The notes under the pieces were generated by a model that did not search any database, was not told the DNA's origin, and was given only the letters and a program-made list of their open reading frames with translations. Both the position numbers and the translations under genes were made by a program. Positions 39,111-54,223 of a stretch of DNA of 64,000 nt are shown piece after piece. Position 1 is the first letter of the stretch, and each line of letters starts with the position of its first letter. Source of the stretch: Micropterix aruncella (lineage: Eukaryota > Arthropoda > Insecta > Lepidoptera > Micropterigidae); the NCBI GenBank assembly GCA_944548615.1, contig OX155961.1:16523629-16587628 (forward strand), in the 5' to 3' direction.

Positions 39111-39254
39111 CACCCTTCACTCACAATCAATTGGCGTCTAGTGAAGGGTGGCCACAGTCCTTTATAAAAACTATTGATTACTAATGTCATTATAGATGGC
39201 CAAATAAATTGCAATAAGTTTCGCCGTCAATGCTATTAGCACCACTTGCATTTC

Positions 39255-39380
39255 GCCGGGGCAGAAGGGTTGCTAAAATATACTACGGAGTTGAGCAATC
39301 TAATGCCATATATAATCAAAGATTGTATCAATAACCTACTGAGGTACTCGTGTATATAATTGGGTACACGCTCGAAAATA
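39255..39380 (+). repeat. Dispersed repeat K copy 2 and a shared 30 bp block
   Basis: 39260-39335 matches 7750-7828 in reverse. 39340-39370 (GTACTCGTGTATATAATTGG) matches 34772-34800. Element ends are not defined. Confidence 0.5.
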
Positions 39381-40119
39381 TACTCGTGTCGCATGAATAC
39401 AGCCAGACACATAAATGCTGCTATTTCGTCAGGCAAAACAGGCAAATTGCTTTTTCTCAAATCTCACATGTACAGACGAGTCTTTTTAAAAGTTTATGAA
39501 GTGAAGTATCTGTATAAACTTTCAAGTAGGGTTGCAATACGTCCTCTTTTTACCGGGAAAACCCTAATAGTAATAACAATAAAAATAAACTATTATTTGC
39601 ACTTAACACGAAAATACAAAAACGCAAGCTTATTGCCACATGGCAATATCGTACAACTAACCTAAACACAGTGATACATGCGCGCGTCGTGGAAATACAG
39701 GTTTTCAAATAAATATATTTAAAACTTAGAATGCCCGAGGATACGAAATTGGGGGAAGACGGGGTGAGAATGAAAAGAACTGGTTACTTCTTAGAAAAGT
39801 ATTTTTTTAATATTTTTAGTATTTTTTTTAGGTGTGCCTTGAATTATTTTAACGAAAGCGAGTTTCATATAGTTGCCTGGAGATCGTTTTAAAATCTTTC
39901 ACCATGGACACAGGAAGAGTTGGAGTAGAAAACAGTATTAGGACAAGGAAATTTGAGTTATTAGCTGTAGGTTTATTAAAGTACGAAACCGTGGAAACAT
40001 TATGGGTTGAAAAACTCGTGGAGATAGGTTGGTGTTGATTGGGAGAGTTTGATTTAGTGTTTAAAACTTCTATTATAATATTAATGTCTTGGGCCGGTAT
40101 CTACATATTGTTCAATATT
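39381..40119. other. Spacer; SINE-like tail at 39600-39665
   Basis: 39610-39665 (TTATTGCCACATGGCAATAT followed by ACAACTAACCTAA) resembles the 3' hairpin region of the SINE at 35.1 kb. The rest is unassigned. Confidence 0.35.
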
Positions 40120-40970
40120 TTTTATTTATTTAGTAGTAACACATCTAGTAAAAAGTTAATGTCATATTTGATTAAGATGTTAGCAAGAAATTGATGCGAC
40201 ATTATTTTTATGATTGACACAGTCGCCTAACTAGGCCTAGGCCTGTTCTAAGGCAGACTTTTAATGATGATATTAAGTGTGCACTGTCAACTTAATCTAT
40301 AATTAGTACTTATTTTTAAAACTACAAATATTTACGCATATACAAATATGGATAGATACTTATATACATCTATAGATAAAATATATATCCATGTATGCAC
40401 ACATACACATACATATATTTATACGAAAATAATAATAAAACCAAAATAAATAAAATAAAAACTAAAATAATATACAAATCATATATAAAATAATATATAA
40501 ATCAATTACATATTGATATGACGCTCACATACCTATAATAGTCATTTAAAATTATCATGGAAAAACTAAATACTAAGTACTAAATACTATCATTCAAAAT
40601 ACAACAGTCAACATATTCCCTAAGCCGTCCCTACCCACCTCCAACAACCAATCCGTTAGAGATTTTTTAAAAGTGGATGTGTTCTCACTACTTTTAATTG
40701 CGTCGGGAAGATTGTTATACATTCTAGGGCCAATGAACGTGAAATGGCGCTGGCCAAATGTTGTGTAAGATCTTGGCACCAACATATCACCAGTTCTTGT
40801 TGCTCTCGTCTTTCCAATTCGTTGATTATAAGGTGTCATTTTATTTTTAGTATATATTAGGGTCATGCGAACATAAAGCTGTCTTATATCCAAAAATATA
40901 AGGATATGTCTTCTTTTTCTCGGCGAGGAAAGGTGATTCGGATTGATATCGCGTTTCGACCGCACTTCGG
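40120..40970 (-). pseudogene. 5'-truncated LINE, ORF2 C-terminus
   Basis: The minus-strand frame 40965-40594 includes GDMLVPRSYTTFGQRHFTFI, GPRMYNNLPDAIK and STFKKSLTDWL, the conserved end of CR1/Jockey-like LINE polyproteins. The rest of the protein is missing. The non-coding 3' region runs to about 40120, where TTTATTTA repeats mark the tail. Confidence 0.7.
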
Positions 40971-41435
40971 TCGATTAGGTCGTTGGATGTCATGTCCTGA
41001 CAGGTAGTCACTATCATCTATTGCAAACGCATCAATATCACACAATGAATACATATTGATGAAACAATATCCAAACATGAATTTAACGGAAAAATCAAAT
41101 TATTCTTAATTGACTAAGAAGAAAACAATATAGATATATAAAATAAATATGCAAATCACCGTGGAAATTATCAAACTAAATGTTTTTATCGATTAAATGA
41201 CACCACTTTTACCATCCCCTAATTAACTTTGCTACGGGAAACACAATGCTCCCAGACTACATCCTCTTTTATTTATTAGAAAAATATTGTAGATTTTTGT
41301 ATTTTTTAGATTTTATCTCAGAATTAAATAATTTAGGAGTAGATATTAGGTATGTATTGCAAAGAAATTCAGGTTGTTTCGATATTCGAGATCAGCATGG
41401 ATTTATGGGGTCTTTTAATAGGGCTTACTTCTTCT
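40971..41435. other. Spacer
   Basis: Nothing recognisable. The frames crossing the region are short and lack domains. Confidence 0.35.
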
Positions 41436-41439
41436 TATT

Positions 41440-42820
41440 CTTTCTGAAGCCTGTCCCATTTACTCGGGGTCGGCCTTTCTTCTCCTTCTCTTCCACTGAG
41501 CACGATCTTGTTCTGTGTCGGCGTCGAGATGAGCTTCTCTCAGGTCCTATTCAACCATCGTCAACCAGGTGACGGATGGTCTCCCAAGAGCACGCTTCGT
41601 AGTTTTCAGGTCTAGGGCACGCTTCACCATGTTATCATCTGGACGTTGCTAGACTTGACAGTACCACCGTAAGCGTCTTTGTCAATTCTCAATTCTGACC
41701 TTTTCAATTAACGAAGCGACTTTAAAACCCTCTTATACTCATTTCGGGTTTTGTCAAATAGTGTGGCACCCGCTGACCGGTGTAGCATGGGCATTTCTGT
41801 TGTATATAGTTTATTAAGGTGTTGTTTGTTAGTCGCCCAACATTCTAATCCATACAAGACAGCAGGTCTAATGGTTGTCTTATACATTCCCCTTCATCCA
41901 TCCCTTTGTAAATCTATGAGTAACATCGTTGTCAGTTTTGCCAACATTTGCTTAGTATTGAGCTCAAATATTTAAATTGCGTCACTGTCGGTAAAGACGT
42001 AATTCCTAAAGAGATCTTGATGTTATTAGGGTTAGGTTATGTTTTTTGTCTTCTTTGCACTGATATTAAGGCCCATTGTTTCGAGTGCCTCAAAAGTTGA
42101 AGTTTTGTTGTAGGTTGTCTACATCGATCGAGGCCAAAACTTTCGACAGTGTTTTGTGAGGTGGTCCATGGGGGTATTAAATAGCAATGGGCTCGGAGTA
42201 CCCACATCCTTGATGTACCCCGACCTAAATCTCTAACATCTCGCCTCTACCTGTAGCACTGACTTTAGTAGTGACGGATCTGTACATGCCTTGAAGAAGG
42301 CTAATAATGTATTCGAGTACTAGTTGCTGTCTCAGTGCTTCCCAGATGGTGTTTTGGGGGGATGGGACAAGTGGGCGCGGCGAACTGGGCGCGGCCAACT
42401 GGGCGCGGCTGACTGGGCGCTGCTAACTGGGCACCGTCGACTGGTCGCTAGGCCAACTGGGCGCAGGGACATCTGCGCATGAACCAAGTGGGCGCGTGAC
42501 AGGTGGGCGCCAAAATTATATTATGCAATATATTTATATTTTTTTTTTATTGGGACTGAAATATTTTTATTGCATTTTGGCGCCCACCTATCCCGCGCCC
42601 ATTTGGCTTGCGCCCAGTTGTCCCTGCGCCCAGTTGTCCCTGCGCCCAGTTGGACTAGCGCCCAGTCGACGACGCCGAGTTAGCAGCGCCCAGTCAACCG
42701 CGCCGAGTTGACCGCGCCCACTTGTCCTAGACCGGTTTTGGGGGATATGTATAATCAAATGCCTTTTCCAAATCTATATAAACCATATGGTTTTATCGTA
42801 CATAATAGGGCTTACTAAAC
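41440..42820 (-). pseudogene. RTE-like LINE reverse transcriptase remnant, split by a foldback element
   Basis: On the minus strand, 42790-42735 encodes HMVYIDLEKAFDYTYPPK (RT motif A), then a foldback insertion interrupts it. 42350 downward continues with TIWEALRQQLV, LLQGMYRSVTTKVSATGRGE and VGVHQG (motif B region). Further on come TQFKYLSSIL and IRPAVLYGLECWAT, followed by NEYKRVLK. All are RTE-class landmarks in the right order. Frameshifts and stops are frequent, and the FADD/YADD motif is not found. The copy is old and inactive. Confidence 0.8.
42351..42746. mobile_element. Foldback element with GGGCGC subrepeat arms
   Basis: The left arm, about 42364-42525, and the right arm, about 42574-42734, are inverted copies. 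Each consists of about ten 10-17 bp subrepeats of the form (C)AACTGGGCGC(GG). The outer end reads GACAAGTGGGCGCGG in both, the inner end AGGTGGGCGCCAAAAT. The centre is about 50 bp AT-rich. Flanks share GTTTTGGGGG (42351-42360 and 42735-42744), a 9-10 bp target duplication as in Foldback or Mutator-like elements. It sits inside the RTE motif A-B region, which dates it as younger than that LINE. Confidence 0.8.
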
Positions 42821-43505
42821 CAAAATAACAAATACTTATTCCTTTTAATTTATTAACTCCACTTTCCTGAGATTCTTCTACTCTAAAGTTAAAAATGAAA
42901 TAAAAACTACAAAATACAAAAATGTGGTTAGCTATCCTGGCAGAGTTTTTGTCCACGAGAGCATATAAATATGTGAAATTCCAGCTAGGTGTTTTGTACA
43001 ATATTCGCAGCGCGCCTCTCGGTCCCGTACACCCATTACTTATTCATGCAGTTAGTGAACCTGACAAAGAATCCCCCGAGGGAGACTTACGCCCGAGGCT
43101 AATCCGTAAGGGGGAGCAGCTTATCATAAGCAATCCAATCCTATTGTCTTGAACTGGCTAATTTTCTAAATCTCCTCGGCGCGCGTGAGTCGACGCGACG
43201 CGCTGGGAAAAGTTACTCGAAGCTTGCAAAAAGAGGATTACGTTTATCGCGTTATTATATGAGGGCGAAGTGACGGTTACATCTGATGCTAAACTCTTCT
43301 TCTTATCGCTTGTTGCGAGAACTCTGTGAAACAAAGGCCTTGCTGACCTAAAATATCCACGGGGAAATAATACAACTTCAAAAAGAGCTCGCAAATCATA
43401 CAATTTTTGGTTATCAGAGATGTAAAGATGTGTTACCATGTTATGATTGTTTTATTATGACCAATTTAAATAAAGTTACAATGGAGACATTGTCAAAAGA
43501 GAAAA
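42821..43505. other. Unique island 43000-43400 and spacer
   Basis: 43005-43250 is GC-rich and unique (CGCAGCGCGCCTCTCGGTCC, CTCGGCGCGCGTGAGTCGAC). No splice signals or domains are seen. It may be regulatory. Confidence 0.3.
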
Positions 43506-43507
43506 AT

Positions 43508-43790
43508 AACGGTTGTGTCACCCCCAAGACTTTCCTGGCAAGTAGCCAAGGACTGATTACGTTTAAATATTGATTTCATAAATAAAATCTATGCGCCTCT
43601 CTCCACCGGTGGTCGAACCCGATTGTGTGCCATTGCGGCACCTCAGGCATCACGGTTCGTTTCTCGGCTAGCCTCGGGCGCCTTACCGGTAATATTTGAT
43701 TAAAATATGTGGCGATATTTAAATATTATTAGTGCAGCTTGTATATGAGATATTCTAATCAAAATTTGGCCCCTTTATGTCTCGCGGCGG
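43508..43790 (+). repeat. Dispersed repeat family C, copy 3
   Basis: Starts ACGGTTGTGTCACCCCCAAG, has CCTGGCAAGTAGCCAAGGAC, then an unrelated stretch, and resumes with GCTTGTATATGAGATATTCT as in copy 2. Confidence 0.5.
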
Positions 43791-44540
43791 CGCATTGAAT
43801 CCTCCATTCAGTTTCTTAACCGACTCCGTGGAGAGTAGCAGCATCATCCGTGACTTGTCAGGCTTTTTGTGCCTGTCCTCTTCATACTTTTTCAAGTGTC
43901 AATTTCCTATTTATTGCATCACAATTGTTTATTTAACTCATTTTATTATATAATAAATCTAATTTCAATTGTATTTAATTGAATTACAATAAATCTCTTT
44001 TGACCTCAATTTAATGTTTGTAAACGAATATATTTCGATATTTTTATTAGTCGACCTGTATATTTTGACATTTTTATTACTTTTCGTTTTTTATACTTTT
44101 ACATTTATTAAACGTATTTTGGAATCAAATTTCACTTATTCCCTTAGTATGCATCCCTACATAGATCGGTGATTACTTATTCAAAGCTGATATTAATACA
44201 GGTAGGTAGTTAATATTTCCATTCTCAAACCTGGGTCTGAAAGGCCCATTGCGCCCAAAGTCTGACTTAAGTCATGGTGAGGTTAAGTCATGGTGGTCCG
44301 ATTGTTTCTTACGAGGATGTGTATCTGAGGAATATTACAATAATAAAAAGGAAGTTCGTGTGAATGCGACATGACAGTCACTAATATGGCAAAAGTGCGG
44401 TATGATATAATCTGCGGTAAAATATTTAGTTAATATGTATAGGTAGTATAAGATGTTTTCTTTTCTTGCTGGCAGTAACGTGGCACTACAATAAGACTCA
44501 GAAATTGAGCTCGCTGGCCGGAGTACTTAGTGAGGCGGGC
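43791..44540. other. AT-rich spacer
   Basis: No gene or strong repeat is recognised. Confidence 0.4.
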
Positions 44541-44544
44541 TCGA

Positions 44545-44775
44545 TTGTACTTTAACCCTTGATATCGCGGGGTAAAAATTTAGTGTCACTTCTGCCCGGG
44601 ACAGTTTTGCGCGTAAAGTAGATGGCCTTGAGAAAAAATGACCATAACTTTTAAACTACTATAGGGATCGTAAAAAGAATAACTGTAAAATGATCGCATT
44701 GACTCGTAAACAACATTATCTCGTGAAACAATTAAGATAATAATGAATAAATATTACAAAGTTAGCACAGCGCGG
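44545..44775 (+). repeat. RTE-like 3' region, second copy
   Basis: GACCATAACTTTTAAACTAC, then GTAAAATGATCGCATTGA and CAATTAAGATAATAATG, match 8975-9105 in the same order. Confidence 0.6.
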
Positions 44776-45903
44776 AGCGCCCTAACCAATGTTGATTTTA
44801 AGCATTTGTAAGCGTCTAACCAAGAATGGTTAGCTCAAATAGTTACTACCTGCTGGTTGGCTGGAAGATATTGCCGTTTATGGCAATAAGCCCGCCATTT
44901 GTACCTGTTGTGGTCAATAGAGTTTTTATTATTATTATTATTACTTTACTTGGCACATTAGAAAAACAAACATTTACGTTTAATTTATGCGCTATTTAAC
45001 ATGGATTCAGACAGATGTATTCCTAAATTTAGAAGCATATAAAGGTAATTCCGGGTTTGTTGAGTTTTTTTTTGTGCTGTCGCGTTTGATTATGTATGTA
45101 ACGAATAAATAATTAAAAAAAATAATCATATATATCACTCACTAAGCTCTTTTTAGAAATAATCATTATATTTCTTTAATCAGCAGAGGGGTGACGTAAG
45201 GAGTCTGAATGAGGCGGGGCATGAGCAAAGGCAAACATGACGTGAAATAAACACGATCTGCAGAAAAATAAAAAGAGTATCTAAGATTGCCGAGGGAAAT
45301 CATAATTACATTAGGACCCTTGTAGCCCTGGGGGATCTCCACCGCGCGACAGGCGAGCAACTGGAAGGGACGGTTTATTTCCCCTTTCTCTATATACACG
45401 TGGCGGCTTTATGTGATCGGGAGAACCTATAATCGGCTTTCGTCGGTCTGAAAGGATATTTTTTTAAAAAATGGGCGTTGAGGTGGTACCTTATCCGCTC
45501 CGTGTCACGTGGTTATGTGGGTGCAACGGTTTGAACAGCACCGTCCACCTCATCGGCATTGAAGATCGCAGTCCTAATCGACATTCCCTGGGTCGAGAGG
45601 AAGTTTTTATTTTTACGAATTTAGCCTGCTTCTTAGTGTGTTTAACGTCTGCCAGGGTTGTAAAGTCAGTTAACTTTTAACCAACTTATCAGGGCATTAA
45701 AAAAACTGAATAACTTCGTTGACTAAATGTTTTTTTAAGTGTGTAAATGGGTAATTTTTTGTAAAAATTTTGAATACATTGTATTAACGATTAAAATTGG
45801 CAAAGTTGTTTGCGAGGAATGACTACTAAGCACGTAAGAGTTATCACCGGATAAAATCATTAAGTCATTATAAATAAGATAAAAACGAATTTAAAGTGTA
45901 AAG
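44776..45903. other. Spacer
   Basis: 45180-45430 has mixed composition and 45470-45680 an uncharacterised frame. No domain, intron signal or repeat is recognised. Confidence 0.35.
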
Positions 45904-46015
45904 TTTGTAGCACCCTATGTGTCTGCGACGGTACAAACGCCGTTGTACAGGGTAGAACGAGTCTACCCTGGACAACGGCGGTTACAACATCGCCGGAACG
46001 TCGGGTGCTACAACA
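45904..46015. mobile_element. Palindromic MITE, family D, 113 bp
   Basis: The left arm begins GTAGCACCCTATGTGTCTGC and the complement of the right arm GTAGCACCCGACGTTCCGGC. The arms are about 50 bp, meeting at AGGGTAGAACGAGTCTACCC. Single arms occur at 481 and 13565. A duplicated ACAACCGTGATAATC follows at 46013-46045. Confidence 0.75.
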
Positions 46016-46435
46016 ACCGTGATAATCAAACAACCGTGATAATCTTCGATTTCATATCTTTAACTCATGACTACGAGATGCCACTGCAATGAGAATTACA
46101 AATAAACTAAGCAATTTGTACCCCCAGGACATGGACATAACGAACCGCAGCATGACTTTACACCAATAATAATAAAAAGCAATAATTCCAATTCTTGGCG
46201 TCTCAAATATACGAGTAGATCGATGATATACTGGAGATAAGAAGATCCTGTGGATACTAAACGTGGGGTATTTCCTTCGATCCTGCCGTGCATGTTGGTA
46301 CTCATTTAAACTTTTTTAAACAATGTGTGACATTGAACAGTGCTTACTTTCATGTACCTGTGACATTTGTAAAGTGGCTTGTTACCTATAAACAGGCGAG
46401 AAAACCAGAATTTAAAAACGAGATAATGTTAATAA
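46016..46435. other. Spacer
   Basis: No gene is recognised. Confidence 0.4.
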
Positions 46436-46439
46436 TAGA

Positions 46440-47110
46440 CAAATTTTCCATGTCATGGTGATACTTAGAACCGGCTATCATAATTGTTAGCGTATACAAA
46501 ATGTTATGTATATGCTGTTGACCGTTGAGGAGTTCCCTTGTTGGAACCAACCCCAGGTGCGGCAATCCCTGGTGAAACTTAGACCGGGCTCTCGTTATTG
46601 AATACATATACAAAATTTTGTGTATGTGCCGTTGACCGTTGAAGAGCTACTCCTCGGGAGCCAACACTGGGTGCAGAAGCCATGTCATCATAAAACTTAG
46701 AACGGTCTATCATAACTGACTGAGTATACAAAATTTGGGGTCTGTGCTGTTAACCGTTGAGGAGTTCCCTCGTCGGGAGCCAACGCAGGATGTAGAATCA
46801 GGCCATGCTTACCATAAAAATAAATAAATTGTAATCGGAATTGGACCAACATGTAAATTTTCAATTTCATATTTGAAGAGTACCCTCAATTCCTCATAGA
46901 TCCCATCATTAGAACAGGATTTTGATAAAAATGTGACCAATCTTGTAAGTATATTCTTTCGAATGATAAAAGAATTTTCCAAATCGGTTCATAAAAAAAC
47001 AGAGTTCTGAGGTAACAAACATAAGAAATAAAAATAAAAATATACAACCGTCTTGATAACCTCCTCCTTTTTTTAAGTCGGTTAAAAAGGAAGGCGAGGA
47101 AAACTACGTA
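46440..47110 (+). mobile_element. LINE 3' region of a ubiquitous lepidopteran family, with 115 bp tandem repeats
   Basis: 46455-46810 has three tandem units of 114-118 bp, each with ACTTAGA, TATACAAAATTT, GTTGACCGTTGAGGAGTTCC and GGGAGCCAAC. The sequence then runs through CCCATCATTAGAACAGGATT and TTTTCCAAATCGGTTCATAA to ACCTCCTCCTTTTTTTAAGT, CGGTTAAAAAGG. I know this terminus from many moth and butterfly genomes (family knowledge, not checked). No coding sequence remains. Confidence 0.65.
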
Positions 47111-48019
47111 AACCACGGCAATATAAAAAAAAATTAAACTGGTTTTATACTAAATTTATATTAAAATTCAGTAATTTATTAAACAGTTTTTTTTAACATT
47201 TGGAAATGCAATCTTTCGAGTTTGATATAAATAGAGGGAAGCGATCTTACTTCTACCATTCCCCTCGTGAAGACTGCAAATGTAATTCTGAAAAAAACCT
47301 AAAGATTTTATTACTGCATGCGGTAAGATCCGCTTTTTATAAATATACAAGCTAAACTGTATTTATTATTGACACAAATAATACAATAGTTTTATCAAAA
47401 ACCATAAACACTAAAAGGAAAAAGTATGTGAAGTTTTGAGAAGATTGATTATTGTAAATTAATACTCAAATTCAGTAGTTAGTATAATACATATAGCCAT
47501 GTGCAATAAGTTCGTTTATGGAACATAACGATATTTCCTTTGATAATTTTAAATAAATGACATTTTTGCCTTATGAAATGTCGATACTTGTATAAGAGGG
47601 TTATACCTAATCACTAACCGTTAAGAGTATGGCATTTAATTATCACGACTTAGGAAGCTGTCTAAAAATATCCTACTCTTTGTCTACCGAATAAACTGAT
47701 CCTTTGTTTCAAGGATAAGCTTCGAAATCGTAACAAAGAGCTTCTGACGAACTCCTGCCACTGTTTAATAATCTTGGGATCTTTTGTAGGCAAGGGCTTG
47801 CGACACACAAATAAGGACGAATATAGGTATTATCGACAACTAAAACAATATCGATACTCGCATTGTCAGTAGAAAGTTGGATGGTTTTATTTTATAAAAC
47901 AAGTAAATATTTTAAAAGGAATAAAAAACCCGACTGCCCTTACAAAAAGTGACCTACTGTATTTACCTATTGTGTCTAGTGCTAAATGAAAGGTCTGATT
48001 AAATACATCCCGAAGTGAT
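47111..48019. other. AT-rich spacer
   Basis: No gene or shared repeat is recognised. Confidence 0.4.
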
Positions 48020-49980
<1,961 letters not shown>

Positions 49981-49995
49981 TTTTATTTTTTTTTT

Positions 49996-52192
49996 TATCA
50001 ATTCCAAAAAGAATATATACACAAAACTATCAAATATTTAAAAATTTTTTTACATATTTTATGTTTCGTTCATTGTAAATAATCCATTTAGGTTAAAGGT
50101 AATCTTTCCAACTAATAGGAAAGAGCTGACTGCTTCCTTTCATTGATATGAGGGCATGTCACGCTTTTAGTTTTAAGTTTTCAGCTGAATATTGATCGCA
50201 GCTTCTTTATATCGCACCTTTAGAAAATAAAAAAAACGAAATTCGAAATTTTAAATTCTTCCATCTGTCAAGTAGCTCGTCTTGTCTTGTTATTTCCCTT
50301 GAAATAATAGGAAATTGAGTGAGTTTACGTATAAAGAAGGATTGTAGCTTAATTTTTGAGATAATTGGATGAAGGGTGAGCGTTACTAGTTGTAAAATGG
50401 GCACAACTTAAACCTACTCCTCTTTCCGCAAGTGAGAGGCATTCATCATTCTCGTTAACACCTAAAGCATTCCCGAATCCGATCAAGGGAATCCTTCGTC
50501 ACGATGTAAGTGGCTTTTATAATTATTTACTTTATAATCATCTTATTGATCAATTCTAAAAAGAATATATACACAAAACTATCAAATATTTCAAAATATT
50601 TTTACATATTTTATGTTTCGTTCATTGTAAATAATCCATTTAGGTTAAAGGTAATCTTTCCAACTAATAGGAAAGAGCTGACTGCTTCCTTTCATTGATA
50701 TGAGGGCATGTCACGCTTTTAGTTTTAAGTTTTCAGCTGAATATTGATCGCAGCTTCTTTATATCGCACCTTTAGAAAATAAAAAAAACGAAATTCGAAA
50801 TTTTAAATTCTTCCATCTGTCAAGTAGCTCGTCTTGTCTTGTTATTTCCCTTGAAATAATAGGAAATTGAGTGAGTTTACGTATAAAGAAGGATTGTAGC
50901 TTAATTTTTGAGATAATTGGATGAAGGGTGAGCGTTACTAGTTGTAAAATGGGCCCAACTTAAACCTACTCCTCTTTCCGCAAGTGATAGGCATTCATCA
51001 TTCTCGTTAACACCTAAAGCATTCCCGAATCCGATCAAGGGAATCCTTCGTCACGATGTAAGTGGCTTTTATAATTATTTACTTTATAATCATCTTATTG
51101 ATCAATTCTAAAAAGAATATATACACAAAACTATCAAATATTTCAAAATATTTTTACATATTTTATGTTTCGTTCATTGTAAATAATCCATTTAGGTTAA
51201 AGGTAATCTTTCCAACTAATAGGAAAGAGCTGACTGCTTCCTTTCATTGATATGAGGGCATGTCACGCTTTTAGTTTTAAGTTTTCAGCTGAATATTGAT
51301 CGCAGCTTCTTTATATCGCACCTTTAGAAAATAAAAAAAACGAAATTCGAAATTTTAAATTCTTCCATCTGTCAAGTAGCTCGTCTTGTCTTGTTATTTC
51401 CCTTGAAATAATAGGAAATTGAGTGAGTTTACGTATAAAGAAGGATTGTAGCTTAATTTTTGAGATAATTGGATGAAGGGTGAGCGTTACTAGTTGTAAA
51501 ATGGGCCCAACTTAAACCTACTCCTCTTTCCGCAAGTGAGAGGCATTCATCATTCTCGTTAACACCTAAAGCATTCCCGAATCCGATCAAGGGAATCCTT
51601 CGTCACGATGTAAGTGGCTTTTATAATTATTTACTTTATAATCATCTTATTGATCAATTCTAAAAAGAATATATACACAAAACTATCAAATATTTCAAAA
51701 TATTTTTGCATATTTTATGTTTCGTTCATTGTAAATAATCCATTTAGGTTAAAGGTAATCTTTCCAACTATGTAATAGGAAAGAGCTGACTGCTTCCTTT
51801 CATTGATATGAGGGCATGTCACGCTTTTAGTTTTAAGTTTTCAGCTGAATATTGATCGCAGCTTCTTTATATCGCACCGTTAGAAAATAAAAAAAACGAA
51901 ATTCGAAATTTTAAATTCTTCCATCTGTCAAGTAGCTCGTCTTGTCTTGTTATTTCCCTTGAAATAATAGGAAATTGAGTGAGTTTACGTATAAAGAAGG
52001 ATTGTAGCTTAATTTTTGAGATAATTGGATGAAGGGTGAGCGTTACTAGTTGTAAAATGGGCCCAACTTAAACCTACTCCTCTTTCCGCAAGTGAGAGGC
52101 ATTCATCATTCTCGTTAACACCTAAAGCATTCCCGAATCCGATCAAGGGAATCCTTCGTCACGATGTAAGTGGCTTTTATAATTATTTACTT
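49996..52192 (+). repeat. Family R units, four copies, plus strand
   Basis: The anchor ACGATGTAAGTGGCTTTTAT occurs at 50501, 51053, 51605 and 52161, giving periods of 552, 552 and 556 bp (the last by a TATG insertion near 51769). Units are over 98 percent alike by eye. Each has the stem CCTCT/AGAGG with 11 nt loop (50419-50439 in the first), ATTCCC/GGGAAT, and GTCAC/GTGGC near the end. Confidence 0.92.
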
Positions 52193-52875
<683 letters not shown>

Positions 52876-52879
52876 GGTT

Positions 52880-54222
52880 ATTTACCCCTTCTCACCCCGT
52901 AAGTGGTAGATTTTAGAAAAATATGAAACATGCATTTGTTTATTTGTTTAATATCATTTAAACCCCTTTTCGCCCCATTAGGGGTTGAATTAAAATAATA
53001 CGATATACGCATTTGCCTAAATGTTTATTAAAGTATAAAAATTCCGTCTAATATCGTTTCTCCATACAAATTTTAAACCTCTTTTCACGCCTTTAGGGGT
53101 TGAATTGTGAAAAAACACGAAAGACGTATTTGATTATTTGTTTATTAGAGTTATCCTACAAAGTTTCAAAATAAAAAGTCCATCTAATATCGATTTTCCA
53201 TACAAACTTCAAAACCTCTTTTTACGCCTTTAGGGGTGAAATTTCAAAAAATACGAGACACATATTTGCTTAGATGTTTATTAAAGTAATTCTACATAAT
53301 TCATCTAATATCGTTTTTCCATACAAACTTTGAAACCCCTTTCTACCCCTTTAGGAATTGAATTTAAAAAAACACGAAAGACCTATTTGCTTTTTTTGTT
53401 TATTAGATTAATCTTACAAAGTTTCAAAATCGTACAAAGTTTTGAATTTAAAAGTCCATCTAATGTCGTTTATCCAAAAAAAAAATTTAAACACCGCTTC
53501 ACCACTTTAGGGATTGAATTTTAAAAAAAAATAAAATACCTATTTGCCTATTAGTTTATTAGAAAAACTTCCAAAGTTTCGAATTAAAAAGTTAATCTAA
53601 TATCGTTTATCCAAAAAAAAAATATACACCGTTTCACCCCTTTACGTCTTGAATATTGATAAAACATGAAACACTCGTTTGCCTATTAGTTTATTAGAGT
53701 GATCTTACAAAGTTTCGAATTAAAAAGTTCATCTATATCGTTTCTCCATACAAATTGTATAACACCTTTTCACCCCTTTAGGGGTTGAATTTTGAAATAC
53801 CACGAAAGACGGTATTTCAAATTTCTTATTTTTTATTAGAGAAATTCTTCAAAGTTTCGAAATAAAAAGCACACCTAATATTGTTCATAGTTTGGAACCC
53901 TGTTTCACCCCTTTAGGGGTAGAATTTGAAAAAAACATGAAACACCTTATTCTTATTTGTTTAATAGAGTAATCTCACAAAGTTTCGAATTAAAAAGACC
54001 ATCTATATCGTTTCTCCATACATATTTTATAACCCCTTTCCACCCCTTTAGGGGTTGAATTTTAGAAAAACCACGAAAGAAGAATTTTCTTATTTTTTTA
54101 TTAGAGTAATCCTACAGAAATTCGAAATAAAAAGCACATCTAATATTGTTTATTCATACAAACTTTGAAACCCCTTTTCACCCCTTTAGGGGTTGAATTT
54201 TGAAAAATCCGCATTGCGTGCA
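52880..54222 (+). repeat. Tandem array, about 135 bp unit, ten diverged copies
   Basis: Each unit has TCTAATATCGTTTNTCCATA, CAAA, CCCCTTTTCACCCCTTTAGG, GGTTGAATTTTGAAAAA, CACGAAA, TTATTAGAG and AAAGTTTCGAA. The GGGGTTGAATT core or its variants lies near 52981, 53095, 53232, 53352, 53508, 53645, 53780, 53915, 54050 and 54188. The core is typical of insect RTE-like 3' regions. Units are diverged, so the array is old. Confidence 0.85.
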
Positions 54223-54223
54223 G

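Noticed and set aside
38762..39141. Overlapping 60-95 codon frames on the plus strand
   Set aside because: Three frames overlap in the same stretch because stop codons are rare in this CA-rich sequence. None has a domain.
50510..51250. Identical 62-codon frames repeated every 552 bp
   Set aside because: They come with the satellite units. The related 30 kb subfamily does not keep the frame, so a protein is unlikely.
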